Shown one piece after another: positions 36,268 through 43,689 of a DNA stretch of 64,000 nucleotides; position 1 is the stretch's first letter, and every line of letters begins with the position of its first letter. The notes under the pieces were generated by a model. It did not search any database. It was not told where the DNA came from and saw only the letters and a list, made by a program, of their open reading frames with translations. Position numbers and translations under genes: made by a program. This stretch comes from Pedobacter miscanthi (GTDB lineage: Bacteria > Bacteroidota > Bacteroidia > Sphingobacteriales > Sphingobacteriaceae): contig NZ_QNQU01000005.1 of NCBI RefSeq assembly GCF_003315595.1, positions 1-64,000 on the forward strand, written 5' to 3'.

Positions 36268-36423
36268 TTATGGAACCAGAGGCTTCATCTTATTTCTTCT
36301 GCATTTATCCGAGCAGTATTTAACTTCATCCCATACCTTTTCCCATTTTTTCCGCCAGCTAAAGCGGCGCCCACAGGTGATGCAGGTTTTTTCAGGAAGG
36401 TGCTGCTTTTTAACCCCTTTCAT
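36268..36423 (-). CDS. DUF2256 small zinc-finger-like protein
   Basis: A 51-codon gene too short for many gene finders. It reads [20 protein letters not shown], then [20 protein letters not shown] and CRRNK. The pattern KTCxxCxRxFxWRKKWxxxW with a following YCSxxCRR is the full DUF2256 signature, with four cysteines for one zinc site. DUF2256 proteins often lie next to, or are fused to, cryptochrome/photolyase-related proteins in Bacteroidota and Proteobacteria, but no such gene is present here. The ATG at 36423 overlaps the stop of a decayed upstream gene (36410-36412) by 14 nt. It is intact. Confidence 0.85.
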   Translation of the reverse strand: MKGVKKQHLPEKTCITCGRRFSWRKKWEKVWDEVKYCSDKCRRNKMKPLVP

Positions 36424-36892
36424 TTTTCCATTGCTTTTTTAAGCTTGCATACTTTGCATTTGCTTCATCGAGTCTCCACTTATGATAGAATACGGAAGCA
36501 GAGAGTGCTTTTTATTCTTCACCCGTACCGCTTTCCAGCTGGTGGTAATTCTGCCAGTCGTAGTATATTTTATTGTCCTTAAAATTAACATAGCGCCTGG
36601 ACTGGTCAAAGCCCATTTGCGTATTTTCTCCCCATGTCTGCGTCAAAGAAATCCTTTTCCTTCAAATAGGCAAGAACACAAGTCGTCGATTTGATCACTG
36701 ATTTTTATAGCTATTTCCTGCGTTTTAAAATGCCGGTTTTGACCAATCTCGCTTTTATAAAGCTCACATCATAGCGCCCAGATCACCTTTGCCCACGGTA
36801 TGACAGGGAATTTTTCCGGTAGTCAATTTCCCGTTTCCAGGCATATTTTAAGTAGTCAAATTTAATACCTGGATTTGTCCATAACCGGTCAG
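36410..36892 (-). pseudogene. Decayed gene upstream of the DUF2256 gene
   Basis: The minus strand holds a patchwork of open pieces in three frames: NPGIKFDYLKYAWKREIDYR, then RHFKTQEIAIKISDQIDDL, then YLKEKDFFDADMG, then MGFDQSRRYVNFKDNKIYYD with WQNYHQLESGTGEE, an in-frame TAA, and finally ALSASVFYHKWRLDEANAKY to a TAA at 36410-36412. These join into one ~150-residue product if at least three frameshifts and one stop are repaired. The protein family is not recognised. It is adjacent to the next remnant upstream, suggesting an ancestral operon. Confidence 0.5.
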
Positions 36893-37232
36893 TTAGCCCT
36901 CGTTGATGTGTTCGTTTAAGTAATTTTCGGCATTTGAAACATCATTCTCAACCTGTTCTTTTGCATTTACTGATTCATAGTGCAGGGAATCTTCGGCAAA
37001 TTCGCTCAACAGGGTAAACCTGGTTTCCGCGTCTTCTTGTCTAGCTGGCGCGGCTTTTCCGATCACAGTAAAAATACCCTCGATACTTATCGTGCACATA
37101 ACTATATTTGACCTGAAAATCATCCTGATCTTCGGTGGGGATTTCTGCGATTTCGGTATAGGCGCGGTCCTGAATGGTCTCCAGTCCCAGCCTTAATAAC
37201 CTGATCGCCTGCTGTTTTTTATCTGCTGTCAT
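36893..37232 (-). pseudogene. Frameshifted small gene, unknown
   Basis: From the ATG at 37232 one frame reads TADKKQQAIRLLRLGLETIQ, then DDFQVKYSYVHDKYRG; a second frame takes over near 37083 with IFTVIGKAAPARQEDAETRF and continues to NAENYLNEHINEG and a TAA at 36893-36895. Both parts overlap over ~80 nt and fit as one ~113-residue product broken by a single frameshift. The family is not recognised. It is followed on the same strand by another decayed gene and the DUF2256 gene. Confidence 0.5.
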
Positions 37233-37403
37233 TTTCTGATGGCTTTGATTTCCTTTTCTAACAGTCAGCCGCTGCTAAAGTTTTAGTTCTTTCTCTGTAT
37301 ATCTACGGATACTTGCACTTTAGTTAAATCACGATATAGCTGTTGCTCCGCAAACATTTTAACGAATCTGCTGTTGCATGAAATATGATATTTAGCAATT
37401 ACC

Positions 37404-38390
37404 ATGATGGAGAAAAGCACATTAATACCCAGCCTGATCAATAAAACAGTTGTCATCACCGGAGCATCCAGCGGGGTAGGACTGGCCACTGCCGAAGCTT
37501 TTGCCATGGCTGGAAGTCATGTTGTGCTAGCTTCCAGGGGAATGGAAGCTTTAAACCGGGCGGTTGATTACTGCAAAAGCCTTGGGGCAGTTGCTATCGG
37601 TATGGAGACAGATGTTTCGGAAGAGGCGCAGGTCAGGGCACTTTCAGAACGCGCGCTTTCGATCACCGGTCAGATCGATTTCTGGGTGAACAATGCCGGG
37701 GTGATGGCGAGTGGTAAATTTGAGGAGATCCCCATAGAGGTGAGCCATCAGGTCGTGAAAACCAATCTGTTGGGTTATCTCAATAGTGCGCATACCGTTA
37801 TTCCTATATTCAAGGGGCAGGGATATGGTGTGCTGATCAATAATGTTTCCATTGGCGGATTTATGCCAGCTCCGTACAGTGCAGTCTATTCGGCTACCAA
37901 ATTCGGCATCAAGGGGATGATGGAATGCCTGCAGGGTGAACTTTCAGGCCAGCCCGATATCCACATCTGCAACCTATATCCACAGATCCAGCGTTCGACC
38001 GGAAATATGCACTCTGCTAAATATTCAGGGTTGGATTTCAAGATCCCGCCATTTGCTGCCGATCCCAGGGATACTGCAAAACAGTTGCTTAAACTTGCCA
38101 TCCGGCCTCAAAAAGATAAATTCCCTGATTTCACTTCCTGGGCATTGAAGACTATGCACAGCGTATTTCCAAAGCTATTGGTCAATACGGCCTCATCCGG
38201 CATGCGCCTGCTCATGGAAATCAAAGATGGCGAACCGACCAGTGGAAATGTGCTCAACCCTTCAGGTCCGCCGCACCAGATTTACGGGGAGACGCTTATC
38301 CCTGTACCATCGGGGAAAACAAAACTTGCACTCGGCATTGGTATTGCTGTAGGTATCGGTTTGCTTCTGTTCTCCGGTAAAAAAGGTTGA
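37404..38390 (+). CDS. Short-chain dehydrogenase/reductase family oxidoreductase
   Basis: 328 residues. Rossmann NAD(P)-binding motif TGASSGVG near residue 20; NNAG near 94; catalytic Ser in INNVSIGG; Tyr-x-x-x-Lys in YSATK near 160. These are all classical SDR positions, so the enzyme should oxidise or reduce a small alcohol/ketone with NAD(P)H. It is longer than classical SDRs (~250): the C-terminal ~80 residues include SGMRLLMEIKDGEP and end with a hydrophobic helix and GKKG, which suggests a membrane-anchored C-terminus. Substrate unknown. Single gene; start at either of two adjacent ATGs. Confidence 0.88.
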   Translation: MMEKSTLIPSLINKTVVITGASSGVGLATAEAFAMAGSHVVLASRGMEALNRAVDYCKSLGAVAIGMETDVSEEAQVRALSERALSITGQIDFWVNNAGVMASGKFEEIPIEVSHQVVKTNLLGYLNSAHTVIPIFKGQGYGVLINNVSIGGFMPAPYSAVYSATKFGIKGMMECLQGELSGQPDIHICNLYPQIQRSTGNMHSAKYSGLDFKIPPFAADPRDTAKQLLKLAIRPQKDKFPDFTSWALKTMHSVFPKLLVNTASSGMRLLMEIKDGEPTSGNVLNPSGPPHQIYGETLIPVPSGKTKLALGIGIAVGIGLLLFSGKKG

Positions 38391-38468
38391 AGGCGGGAAA
38401 TTCTAAATTATCTTTAAGTTGGCAATCTCAATTATGTGAATATTTAGCATAGTGTGTGTATTTTTCCT

Positions 38469-38861
38469 CTATAGCGCACTCTTAAAAGCACCAATGTAGC
38501 TGAGTCCGTTATAATCTGCTTGATGGGGTTCTTTAACCGTTATTGATGAATCTGTTATATAGAATACGGCATTAACCGTATTGATGCCTGCCTGTCCTGC
38601 AGCTTTTATTGCCGCTGAGATACTGCTGATATCAATGGGTACCTTCTTTTGCAATACTTCCTGTACCGTGACTGGTTTTTCAAATATGGGCAAGATCCCG
38701 ATCATATCTTCATCATACTCCTCATCAAGTCCGATATTCCTTCCAAAATGACTGATTTTTTCCTCCTGCTCAAAATATTCATAATATGTCTTTTCGTCCA
38801 ATGCAGTATTTCCCATCCATAGATGGATTACTTTCATTCTTTCAGTTGGGCTTATGTACAT
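38469..38861 (-). CDS. Immunity 22 (Imm22) family protein
   Basis: 130 residues from the ATG at 38861 (or 106 from the next ATG, where the domain begins). The domain reads MKVIHLWMGNTALDEKTYYE, then YFEQEEKISHFGRNIGLDEE, with an acidic YDEDMIG, then QAGINTVNAVFYITDSS. This matches Imm22, whose N-terminal HLWLGNF and FxKDIGxxxYDEDF features are diagnostic. Imm22 proteins protect the cell from toxins delivered by neighbouring cells. The cognate toxin gene is absent here, so this is an orphan immunity gene. Confidence 0.75.
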   Translation of the reverse strand: MYISPTERMKVIHLWMGNTALDEKTYYEYFEQEEKISHFGRNIGLDEEYDEDMIGILPIFEKPVTVQEVLQKKVPIDISSISAAIKAAGQAGINTVNAVFYITDSSITVKEPHQADYNGLSYIGAFKSAL

Positions 38862-39068
38862 GGTTTTTCCTAATTTATTTTCAAACTTCAAAATTTGCAG
38901 GGAAATACGCAACTTAAAAAAACAAAATTGAATTAAGGGGGGCAGGCTCTATTGATTGACGTACAGCTGGTAGGCCCTCAGTATTTTATTGGGAGAACTT
39001 ATTTGAACAAGTTTTATAGGTTTTTCCAGAAACAAAAAAACTCACCAATTGATGTGGCAAGGTTTAAT

Positions 39069-39145
39069 TAGTGTTCCCGAAGAGATTCGAACTCATATCA
39101 ACTGGACCGTACTGAGCAATTCTATCCATTGAATTATGGGATTGC
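39069..39145 (-). pseudogene. Degenerate tRNA-Arg(ACG)-like sequence
   Basis: Read on the minus strand, this stretch has a D-arm (ATTC paired with GAAT around AATGGATA), an anticodon loop GTACGGT with ACG, and a T-arm with TTCGAAT. The acceptor and anticodon stems carry several mismatches, and only the middle four pairs of the acceptor fold. The order and spacing are those of a tRNA, but the molecule should not work. I read it as a decayed tRNA-Arg or an old attachment-site remnant beside the ICE. Confidence 0.45.
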
Positions 39146-39486
39146 TTAGGCCTGCAACTATAGGATTTAAAAACTTATTTTTCTGCATGTTGAATAAAAA
39201 AATGCACTTGTCTTCTATTTGCTGCTATCTCACGCAGTTTCCCGCATTTTTTAATTTCAGATCATAATGTACGCTAGTCGTTCTCTAGTATGATGCTGGG
39301 TTAAGGATTTGGAGATATAGTCTAGACAGCGCCGCACGAACTAGTTTAGCGCATTCGTGATCCTATTGGTTCATTTATAGCTCATTCCTGGCCCAATTTG
39401 GCCCATTTCAGTCGGAAAATTCCATTTTTTTTGATTCATAGATACGTTTGTACGAGCAATCCAATATAACTGGTTTTAAAGCTATT

Positions 39487-39678
39487 ATGGTTTCTACAAA
39501 AGAGCTGTTCACCCTATTTCGATCTGCCGTTAGGACTGGATCGGAAATATGTTTCCGCGATAGAGTGCTTTTGAAACCATGGCTTTCCTCATCAGCATCT
39601 GATGCTTTCTATGTGAGGACACATCAAGAAATATGGATCACCGAAAGGTTTATTGTCGCCAGTATTGGTGACAATTGA
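39487..39678 (+). CDS. Hypothetical small protein, doubtful
   Basis: 63 residues from the ATG at 39487 (STKELFTLFRSAVRTGSEIC to ERFIVASIGDN); a TTG 13 codons upstream would give 76. A TACGTTTG match to a -7 box lies at 39443-39450. No homology features. It may be a remnant or chance frame at the edge of the conjugative element. Confidence is low. Confidence 0.25.
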   Translation: MVSTKELFTLFRSAVRTGSEICFRDRVLLKPWLSSSASDAFYVRTHQEIWITERFIVASIGDN

Positions 39679-39789
39679 ATTTCCCGGAATCTATTTTTAG
39701 AGCTCAGCTTGAGGCTGTTGCCTTAAAGAGCATTAATCAGTTATCTGCCAATGGCAGAACGTTAGGGTGCTTTTAGGCATCTGTTCTTT

Positions 39790-39984
39790 GACATACTGGA
39801 ATGAAGCATTATTCCGCGAGGAGCGGAAAATCCTGCGAAGTTGAGATCATATCAATATAACGAAAGCGCAGGGGCAGGCGGGGGCCCGGTCCGTATGGAC
39901 TGACGCGAGTAATTCCGATCCACCGAAGACTTGTTTTTGTGTTTGAGTTTAGGTAATTAAGGGGCCAATTGGCCCCTTTTTTTT
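39790..39984 (+). ncRNA. Candidate structured RNA upstream of the mobilisation genes
   Basis: A ~195-nt stretch without coding potential but with several perfect helices on one strand: TTCCGC (39812-39817) with GCGGAA (39823-39828), 5-nt loop; CCTGCG (39832-39837) with CGCAGG (39867-39872), enclosing an inner hairpin TTGA/TCAA (39841-39844, 39852-39855); CGGTCC (39887-39892) with GGACTG (39897-39902), including one G-T pair; and a terminator GGGGCC/GGCCCC (39961-39976) with eight T. A TTTG at 39787-39790 and TATTCCGC 19 nt later resemble -33 and -7 boxes. This is the layout of a transcribed small RNA with its own terminator. The known family is not recognised. Confidence 0.55.
39959..39984 (+). 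terminator. Perfect intrinsic terminator of the candidate RNA
   Basis: GGGGCC AATT GGCCCC (39961-39976) is a perfect 6-bp stem, extended by A-T pairs on the outside, followed by T8 (39977-39984). It ends the structured RNA region and separates it from the mobilisation genes. Confidence 0.9.
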
Positions 39985-39999
39985 GTTAGGGAAATACAG

Positions 40000-40260
40000 A
40001 TGGACATTAATGGAAAAGTTGCTTTTGCAGGAGGATAGAAGAAAGCGTCAAGGACGCACTATCCAGAATCGGCAAATTAGGGCCATATCTTAAAAAGGCG
40101 GAAGCTTTCAGGTTATATGGAAGACGAAATGTTGAGCACTGGATCTCGCAGGGATTGGTCACGGAACGTAAGGGATGGAGACCATTCCGCATCCTGGCAC
40201 ATAGCGTGGTTGGAAATCGAAGCAGTCCATAAGGCAAAAAATCTTATCCGATATTTATAG
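40000..40260 (+). pseudogene. Broken HTH gene upstream of the mobilisation genes
   Basis: The plus strand has three consecutive coding pieces in different frames: MEKLLLQED from the ATG at 40010; EESVKDALSRIGKLGPYLKK and AEAFRLYGRRNVEHWISQGL with VTERKGWRPFRI; and EIEAVHKAKNLIRYL ending with TAG at 40258-40260. Joined, they give the small HTH protein (MEKLL... SKAEAYRLYGRxxVxRWxxxGL...) that often stands before mob genes in Bacteroidetes ICEs. Two frameshifts break it, so it is a pseudogene. Confidence 0.65.
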
Positions 40261-40359
40261 GGTCAGTGAAGATATCCTCGGGTGGCTTCTGCTTTTTATA
40301 CACGCAAGATGTCTTTTTGTCCGACGAAAACCCCTGCGGCATTTTCTCTTGGTCAAAAA

Positions 40360-40440
40360 GTCTCTTGCCCTGAAGACTGGCCTACCGCTGAGCTTCGTCC
40401 ACCTTCAGGGTTGGGAAAACTCGCGGCTCGTTTTCTTTTT
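40360..40440. promoter_or_regulatory. Candidate origin of transfer (oriT)
   Basis: Between the broken HTH gene and the relaxosome gene is a GC-rich stretch with a perfect 8-bp inverted repeat CCCTGAAG (40368-40375) and CTTCAGGG (40403-40410), 27 nt apart, directly followed by TTGGGAAAACTCGCGG. An inverted repeat next to a short conserved nick region, just upstream of relaxosome and relaxase genes, is the common form of oriT. The nick site itself is not identified. No coding function is seen here. Confidence 0.5.
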
Positions 40441-40461
40441 TTTAGTTACCTGAAGTATTTT

Positions 40462-40866
40462 ATGAATAAAAGGCAGCTTGGAAGACCTCAAATGGTTCAG
40501 GGTAAACGGGATAGAAAGGTAGATGTCCGCTTTACGAGTGAGGAGTTTGATCTGATTTTAAAATTGGAGACGGCTTTGGGAATGAGTAAAGCAGACCTGA
40601 TCAGAAGTAAAGTATTAACAGGTTCAGATCGGGTGATCGTGAATGCAGAACGACTGATACTGGCGCTCGATCTTCTGGGAACTGAAATGGGCAGGGCCGG
40701 AAACAATATTAACCAGCTGGCCAGATATGCGAATGCCCTTAAGAGGCAAGGAATCCTATCAGTGGTTGTTGCCGAGCGGTATAATATTTTACTGGCCAAT
40801 TATCAGGACAACCAGAAACGTCTTGAAGTGCTGCTCCGCAAAGTGATCAGGCTCGCGGGTAAGTAA
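40462..40866 (+). CDS. MobC-like relaxosome accessory protein
   Basis: 134 residues, basic. Residues ~18-55 form a ribbon-helix-helix-like unit (KVDVRFTSEEFDLILKLETA with MSKADLIRSKVL); the later part has AERLILALDLLGTEMGRAGN and NINQLARYAN, the usual MobC/BmgB motif. It binds oriT and assists the relaxase. I use the ATG at 40462 because the domain starts there; the frame is open 60 codons further upstream across the candidate oriT and reads as non-protein. The relaxase gene follows at 41172. Confidence 0.85.
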   Translation: MNKRQLGRPQMVQGKRDRKVDVRFTSEEFDLILKLETALGMSKADLIRSKVLTGSDRVIVNAERLILALDLLGTEMGRAGNNINQLARYANALKRQGILSVVVAERYNILLANYQDNQKRLEVLLRKVIRLAGK

Positions 40867-41171
40867 CCGCAATATCTTTAGGTTAGCAGATCAAAGAAAA
40901 AATCTTTGGTTGTTTGTATCTATGTTGCTAAGCATATAACTGGTTATAGGAATATCCAGTTTCATTGTTAACCCTTTAGCTTGATTCATAGTTCATGGGT
41001 TCCATCGCTCTTTAGCTTCCTGCGTTACTTAGTGAACAGTTATATGGTTATAAGGCTATGAAGTTAACATGGAAACTAGTTACTCAGGTTGCACAATAGC
41101 TAGTTATACTGTGGGGTAGATAACAGTGAAACCGGATAGCTGATGAACTGGATAACTAAATAACAAGTAAT
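40867..41171. other. Stretch between relaxosome and relaxase genes
   Basis: 305 nt without a gene. It contains several similar TAACTGGTTATA-type and related short words (for example ATAACTGGTTATAGG near 40937 and CAGTTATATGGTTATA near 41038), which give an AT-rich, loosely repetitive impression. No exact repeat array or terminator is present. A promoter for the relaxase gene may lie here. Confidence 0.4.
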
Positions 41172-42314
41172 ATGATTGTAAAGATACTTTCTTCATCGGC
41201 CAGCTTTTCCGGGGTGAACTATAATACAGACAAGATTGAACAGGGAAAGGGTGAACTGGTAAATGTTTCCAACTTCGGAGTGCTCCAGTTTCTTTCGGAG
41301 CTCCGGCCTTCAGATTATATTAATTATTTTAAAGCGGTTTCCGCAATGAACAAAAGGGTAGCTAAACCGCAGTTCCACGCGGTTATTTCTGCTAAAGGAA
41401 AATCAACATTCAAGGAGGATCTGACAAGGATCGCGCAGCTTTGGCTGACTAAAATGGGCTATGGAAAAAATCCTTACCTGCTTGTTTTTCATAATGACAC
41501 AAAAAATAATCACGTACATGCGGTATCCACAAGGATTGATAAAGCCGGGAAAAAAATATCTTCTGCTTTCGAAAAGTTAAGGTCAATCAGGATGCTTTCG
41601 CAGGTTCTAGACCAGGAAAATAAAACTGATATTAACCTAGAACGTAATAGAATTCTTAAATACCATTTTTCTACACTGGCCCAGCTAAAACTTTTATTTG
41701 AGCTGAGAGGACTGAAGGTTTCTTTAGGTGATGGGGATTTAAAAATTGACGGATTCAATGGCCAGCAGTCACGGTTTAGGGTTTCAGAAATCGAAAATTG
41801 GATTTCGATAAATAAAAATGACCTCAGAAGAGCGGCGCAGATTTCCAAAATCATTGAAAAATATAAAAACCGATACAGCCCGGTACTAATAGACTACGGA
41901 AGGCTCCATGAAATGGAGCGCGCAGATGTATTGCGTTACCGTTCTGAACTGGGTGACTTTCTTCACTCAAAATTTGGTATACAATTGATCTTCCATTATT
42001 CAGGCGACCGGATTCCTTATGGATATACCATCATAGATCATGCAGAACAAAATGTATTTAAAGGATCAAATGTAATGAAAATGGCAATATTGGTCGGTGG
42101 GACGGCAGATAGCCAGGTTATTAATGATATGAGGCCATTAAGTGAGCACAAAAATCAAAATTTCCAGGATACATCTTTGGAATGTTGGACAGGAGCCTCA
42201 GATCTGGATATCCCTGCCCCAAGCCTGCCTAACCTAGCAGAAGATATTGATGATGAGGCCATTCTCGGCCGAAACCGGCAACGAAAGGGTAAGGCCCGTA
42301 CAAATACACGTTAA
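41172..42314 (+). CDS. MOBP-type relaxase/mobilisation nuclease
   Basis: 380 residues. The catalytic motifs are visible: Tyr17 in GVNYNTDKI, His69 in QFHAVIS, and the histidine motif FHNDTKNNHVHAVS with His107, His114 and His116. The enzyme nicks oriT, attaches to the 5' end through the Tyr and leads the single strand into the recipient. The C-terminal half is helical and variable; it ends with a basic tail (NRQRKGKARTNTR). It follows the relaxosome gene and precedes the ParA-like gene by 16 nt. Confidence 0.92.
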   Translation: MIVKILSSSASFSGVNYNTDKIEQGKGELVNVSNFGVLQFLSELRPSDYINYFKAVSAMNKRVAKPQFHAVISAKGKSTFKEDLTRIAQLWLTKMGYGKNPYLLVFHNDTKNNHVHAVSTRIDKAGKKISSAFEKLRSIRMLSQVLDQENKTDINLERNRILKYHFSTLAQLKLLFELRGLKVSLGDGDLKIDGFNGQQSRFRVSEIENWISINKNDLRRAAQISKIIEKYKNRYSPVLIDYGRLHEMERADVLRYRSELGDFLHSKFGIQLIFHYSGDRIPYGYTIIDHAEQNVFKGSNVMKMAILVGGTADSQVINDMRPLSEHKNQNFQDTSLECWTGASDLDIPAPSLPNLAEDIDDEAILGRNRQRKGKARTNTR

Positions 42315-42330
42315 ACTTAAATCATTTATC

Positions 42331-42963
42331 ATGCTAATTATTATAGGAAACCAAAAAGGGGGTGCTGGAAAAAGTACGCTCACATTATTGTTGGCAAATT
42401 TTCTCACGCTAGTGAAAAAAAGAAAGGTTACTGTCATTGATATGGACTATCAACAGTCCCTTGCCCAGAAATATGAGAAGGCCAAAATATTGGACAATAC
42501 AGAACTTTATGAGGTAATTGCCGCGGGCCTTGAACATTTCCCATCTATGTTCGCTGTACTCAGTCAGAGCCCTGAGCATATTGTAATTATTGATCTTCCC
42601 GGAAAACTTGATGATGATGGACTGATGCCGGTATTTGCATCTGCGGATTTAGTATTCTGCCCTTTTTCTTACGATGAGCTTAGTTTTGATTCTACTATAC
42701 TTTTTTCGGTGGTGCTAAAAAAAATCAACAAGGATGTTCCGGTATTCTTTGTGCCCAATAGGGTGAAGGGAAATGTGAAGTATGAAACCCAAACCGAGGT
42801 AGAACAGCAATTGATCCGCTTTGGATCTTTGACCGCACCGATTTCTGACCGGGTAGATTTTCAGCGTACGAGTACTTTTCAGACTCCTTTGGCACTTTAC
42901 CCTATCATTCTTCCTGTATTTGAAACAATCTATGAAAGCCATATTGGCCTTTCGGGTACCTAA
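42331..42963 (+). CDS. traA: ParA/TraA-type ATPase of the conjugative element
   Basis: 210 residues with the deviant Walker A GNQKGGAGKST at residues 6-16, Walker A' region VIDMDYQQSL and a Walker B-like HIVIIDLPGKLDDDGL. This is the short ParA that opens Bacteroidetes tra operons, called TraA in CTnDOT-type elements; the role in positioning or stabilising the element is inferred from the family. Start at the ATG 42331, because homology begins there; the frame is open further up but overlaps the relaxase. Next gene starts 23 nt later. Confidence 0.88.
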   Translation: MLIIIGNQKGGAGKSTLTLLLANFLTLVKKRKVTVIDMDYQQSLAQKYEKAKILDNTELYEVIAAGLEHFPSMFAVLSQSPEHIVIIDLPGKLDDDGLMPVFASADLVFCPFSYDELSFDSTILFSVVLKKINKDVPVFFVPNRVKGNVKYETQTEVEQQLIRFGSLTAPISDRVDFQRTSTFQTPLALYPIILPVFETIYESHIGLSGT

Positions 42964-42986
42964 TTCCTTGGCCTATTTAATGTATT

Positions 42987-43358
42987 ATGGAAAAGAAAAT
43001 TATTTCGATCGCAGATGAACTGCGAAGATCAATCTCAATGCCCTCCGATGGAAAGCCGAACAACAAGAGCGTTAATGGAAATTCTGTTATGCCAGCAGGT
43101 AAACAGGCCAGGGATAAGAAAACAATTCCTACTGCAGGGGCAATACTGGAGGCGATGAGCGGCTTTGACTGTACAGGCAATACCCATATGCTCCATCCGA
43201 GGCTGGATATACGGACGGTAAAACTTCTGAATAGTTTTAAGCTGGCCTCCGGTATTGATATGAACCGTTTCATCGCTTTTTCTATCCATTACCTGTTTCA
43301 GCAGCATCCTGAATTAAAAACTTATATCAAACAATCTCTAGAAAATTTCGAGCTATGA
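42987..43358 (+). CDS. TraB-like small conjugation protein
   Basis: 123 residues. The N-terminal half is polar and probably disordered. The C-terminal half reads HPRLDIRTVKLLNSFKLASG and MNRFIAFSIHYLFQQHPELK, a ribbon-helix-helix-like unit that regularly follows the ParA gene in these ICEs, where it is called TraB or DUF3408-related. It probably binds DNA together with ParA. The next gene starts 4 nt before its stop (overlap at 43355). Confidence 0.7.
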   Translation: MEKKIISIADELRRSISMPSDGKPNNKSVNGNSVMPAGKQARDKKTIPTAGAILEAMSGFDCTGNTHMLHPRLDIRTVKLLNSFKLASGIDMNRFIAFSIHYLFQQHPELKTYIKQSLENFEL

Positions 43359-43687
43359 CATGGACGCAATTTATTATCTACCTCATTGGCGCTTACAGCT
43401 TTTATTATGGTGCCAATCTATTTTTTGATTATTACAGGACTGCCGGCACGGGAGATTCCATTGATACGGGTTTGATTTCCGTCGGACTTTCTTCTGCTGA
43501 CCTGCCCAGAAAAATAGCAATGGAGGATCTGGACCCGGGGTTTTCAGAAATTGATTACTTTGTTGGGGATACCGATAGTGATCCGGTGGATTCGCCGATT
43601 GTATCATCTGGTGGGATTTCGATCCGGGAACTTTTCGAGCTTGCCCGTGATGAATCTATTGAATTTACAAGAGCGGTCAGTTTTTAA
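43355..43687 (+). CDS. Membrane-anchored small protein of the tra operon
   Basis: 110 residues with a single N-terminal hydrophobic helix (TQFIIYLIGAYSFYYGANLF) and a polar acidic C-terminal part (DPGFSEIDYFVGDTDSDPVD, SIRELFELARDESIEF). Position and layout match the membrane protein that precedes DUF4134 in Bacteroidetes tra operons. Function in the pilus or channel is unknown. Overlaps the previous gene by 4 nt and precedes the DUF4134 gene by 2 nt. Confidence 0.65.
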   Translation: MTWTQFIIYLIGAYSFYYGANLFFDYYRTAGTGDSIDTGLISVGLSSADLPRKIAMEDLDPGFSEIDYFVGDTDSDPVDSPIVSSGGISIRELFELARDESIEFTRAVSF

Positions 43688-43689
43688 TC

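Noticed and set aside
36400-36694. Plus-strand frames antisense to the DUF2256 gene and the decayed gene
   Set aside because: The minus-strand reading gives the full DUF2256 signature, so the plus-strand frames are shadows.
40282-40461. N-terminal extension of the MobC-like protein by 60 codons
   Set aside because: The stretch covers the candidate oriT, is Pro/Ser/Phe-rich and lies before the domain; the ATG at 40462 fits the family start.
40867-41171. Iteron-like repeats
   Set aside because: The TAACTGGTTATA-type words are similar but not exact or regularly spaced, so no replication iterons are called.
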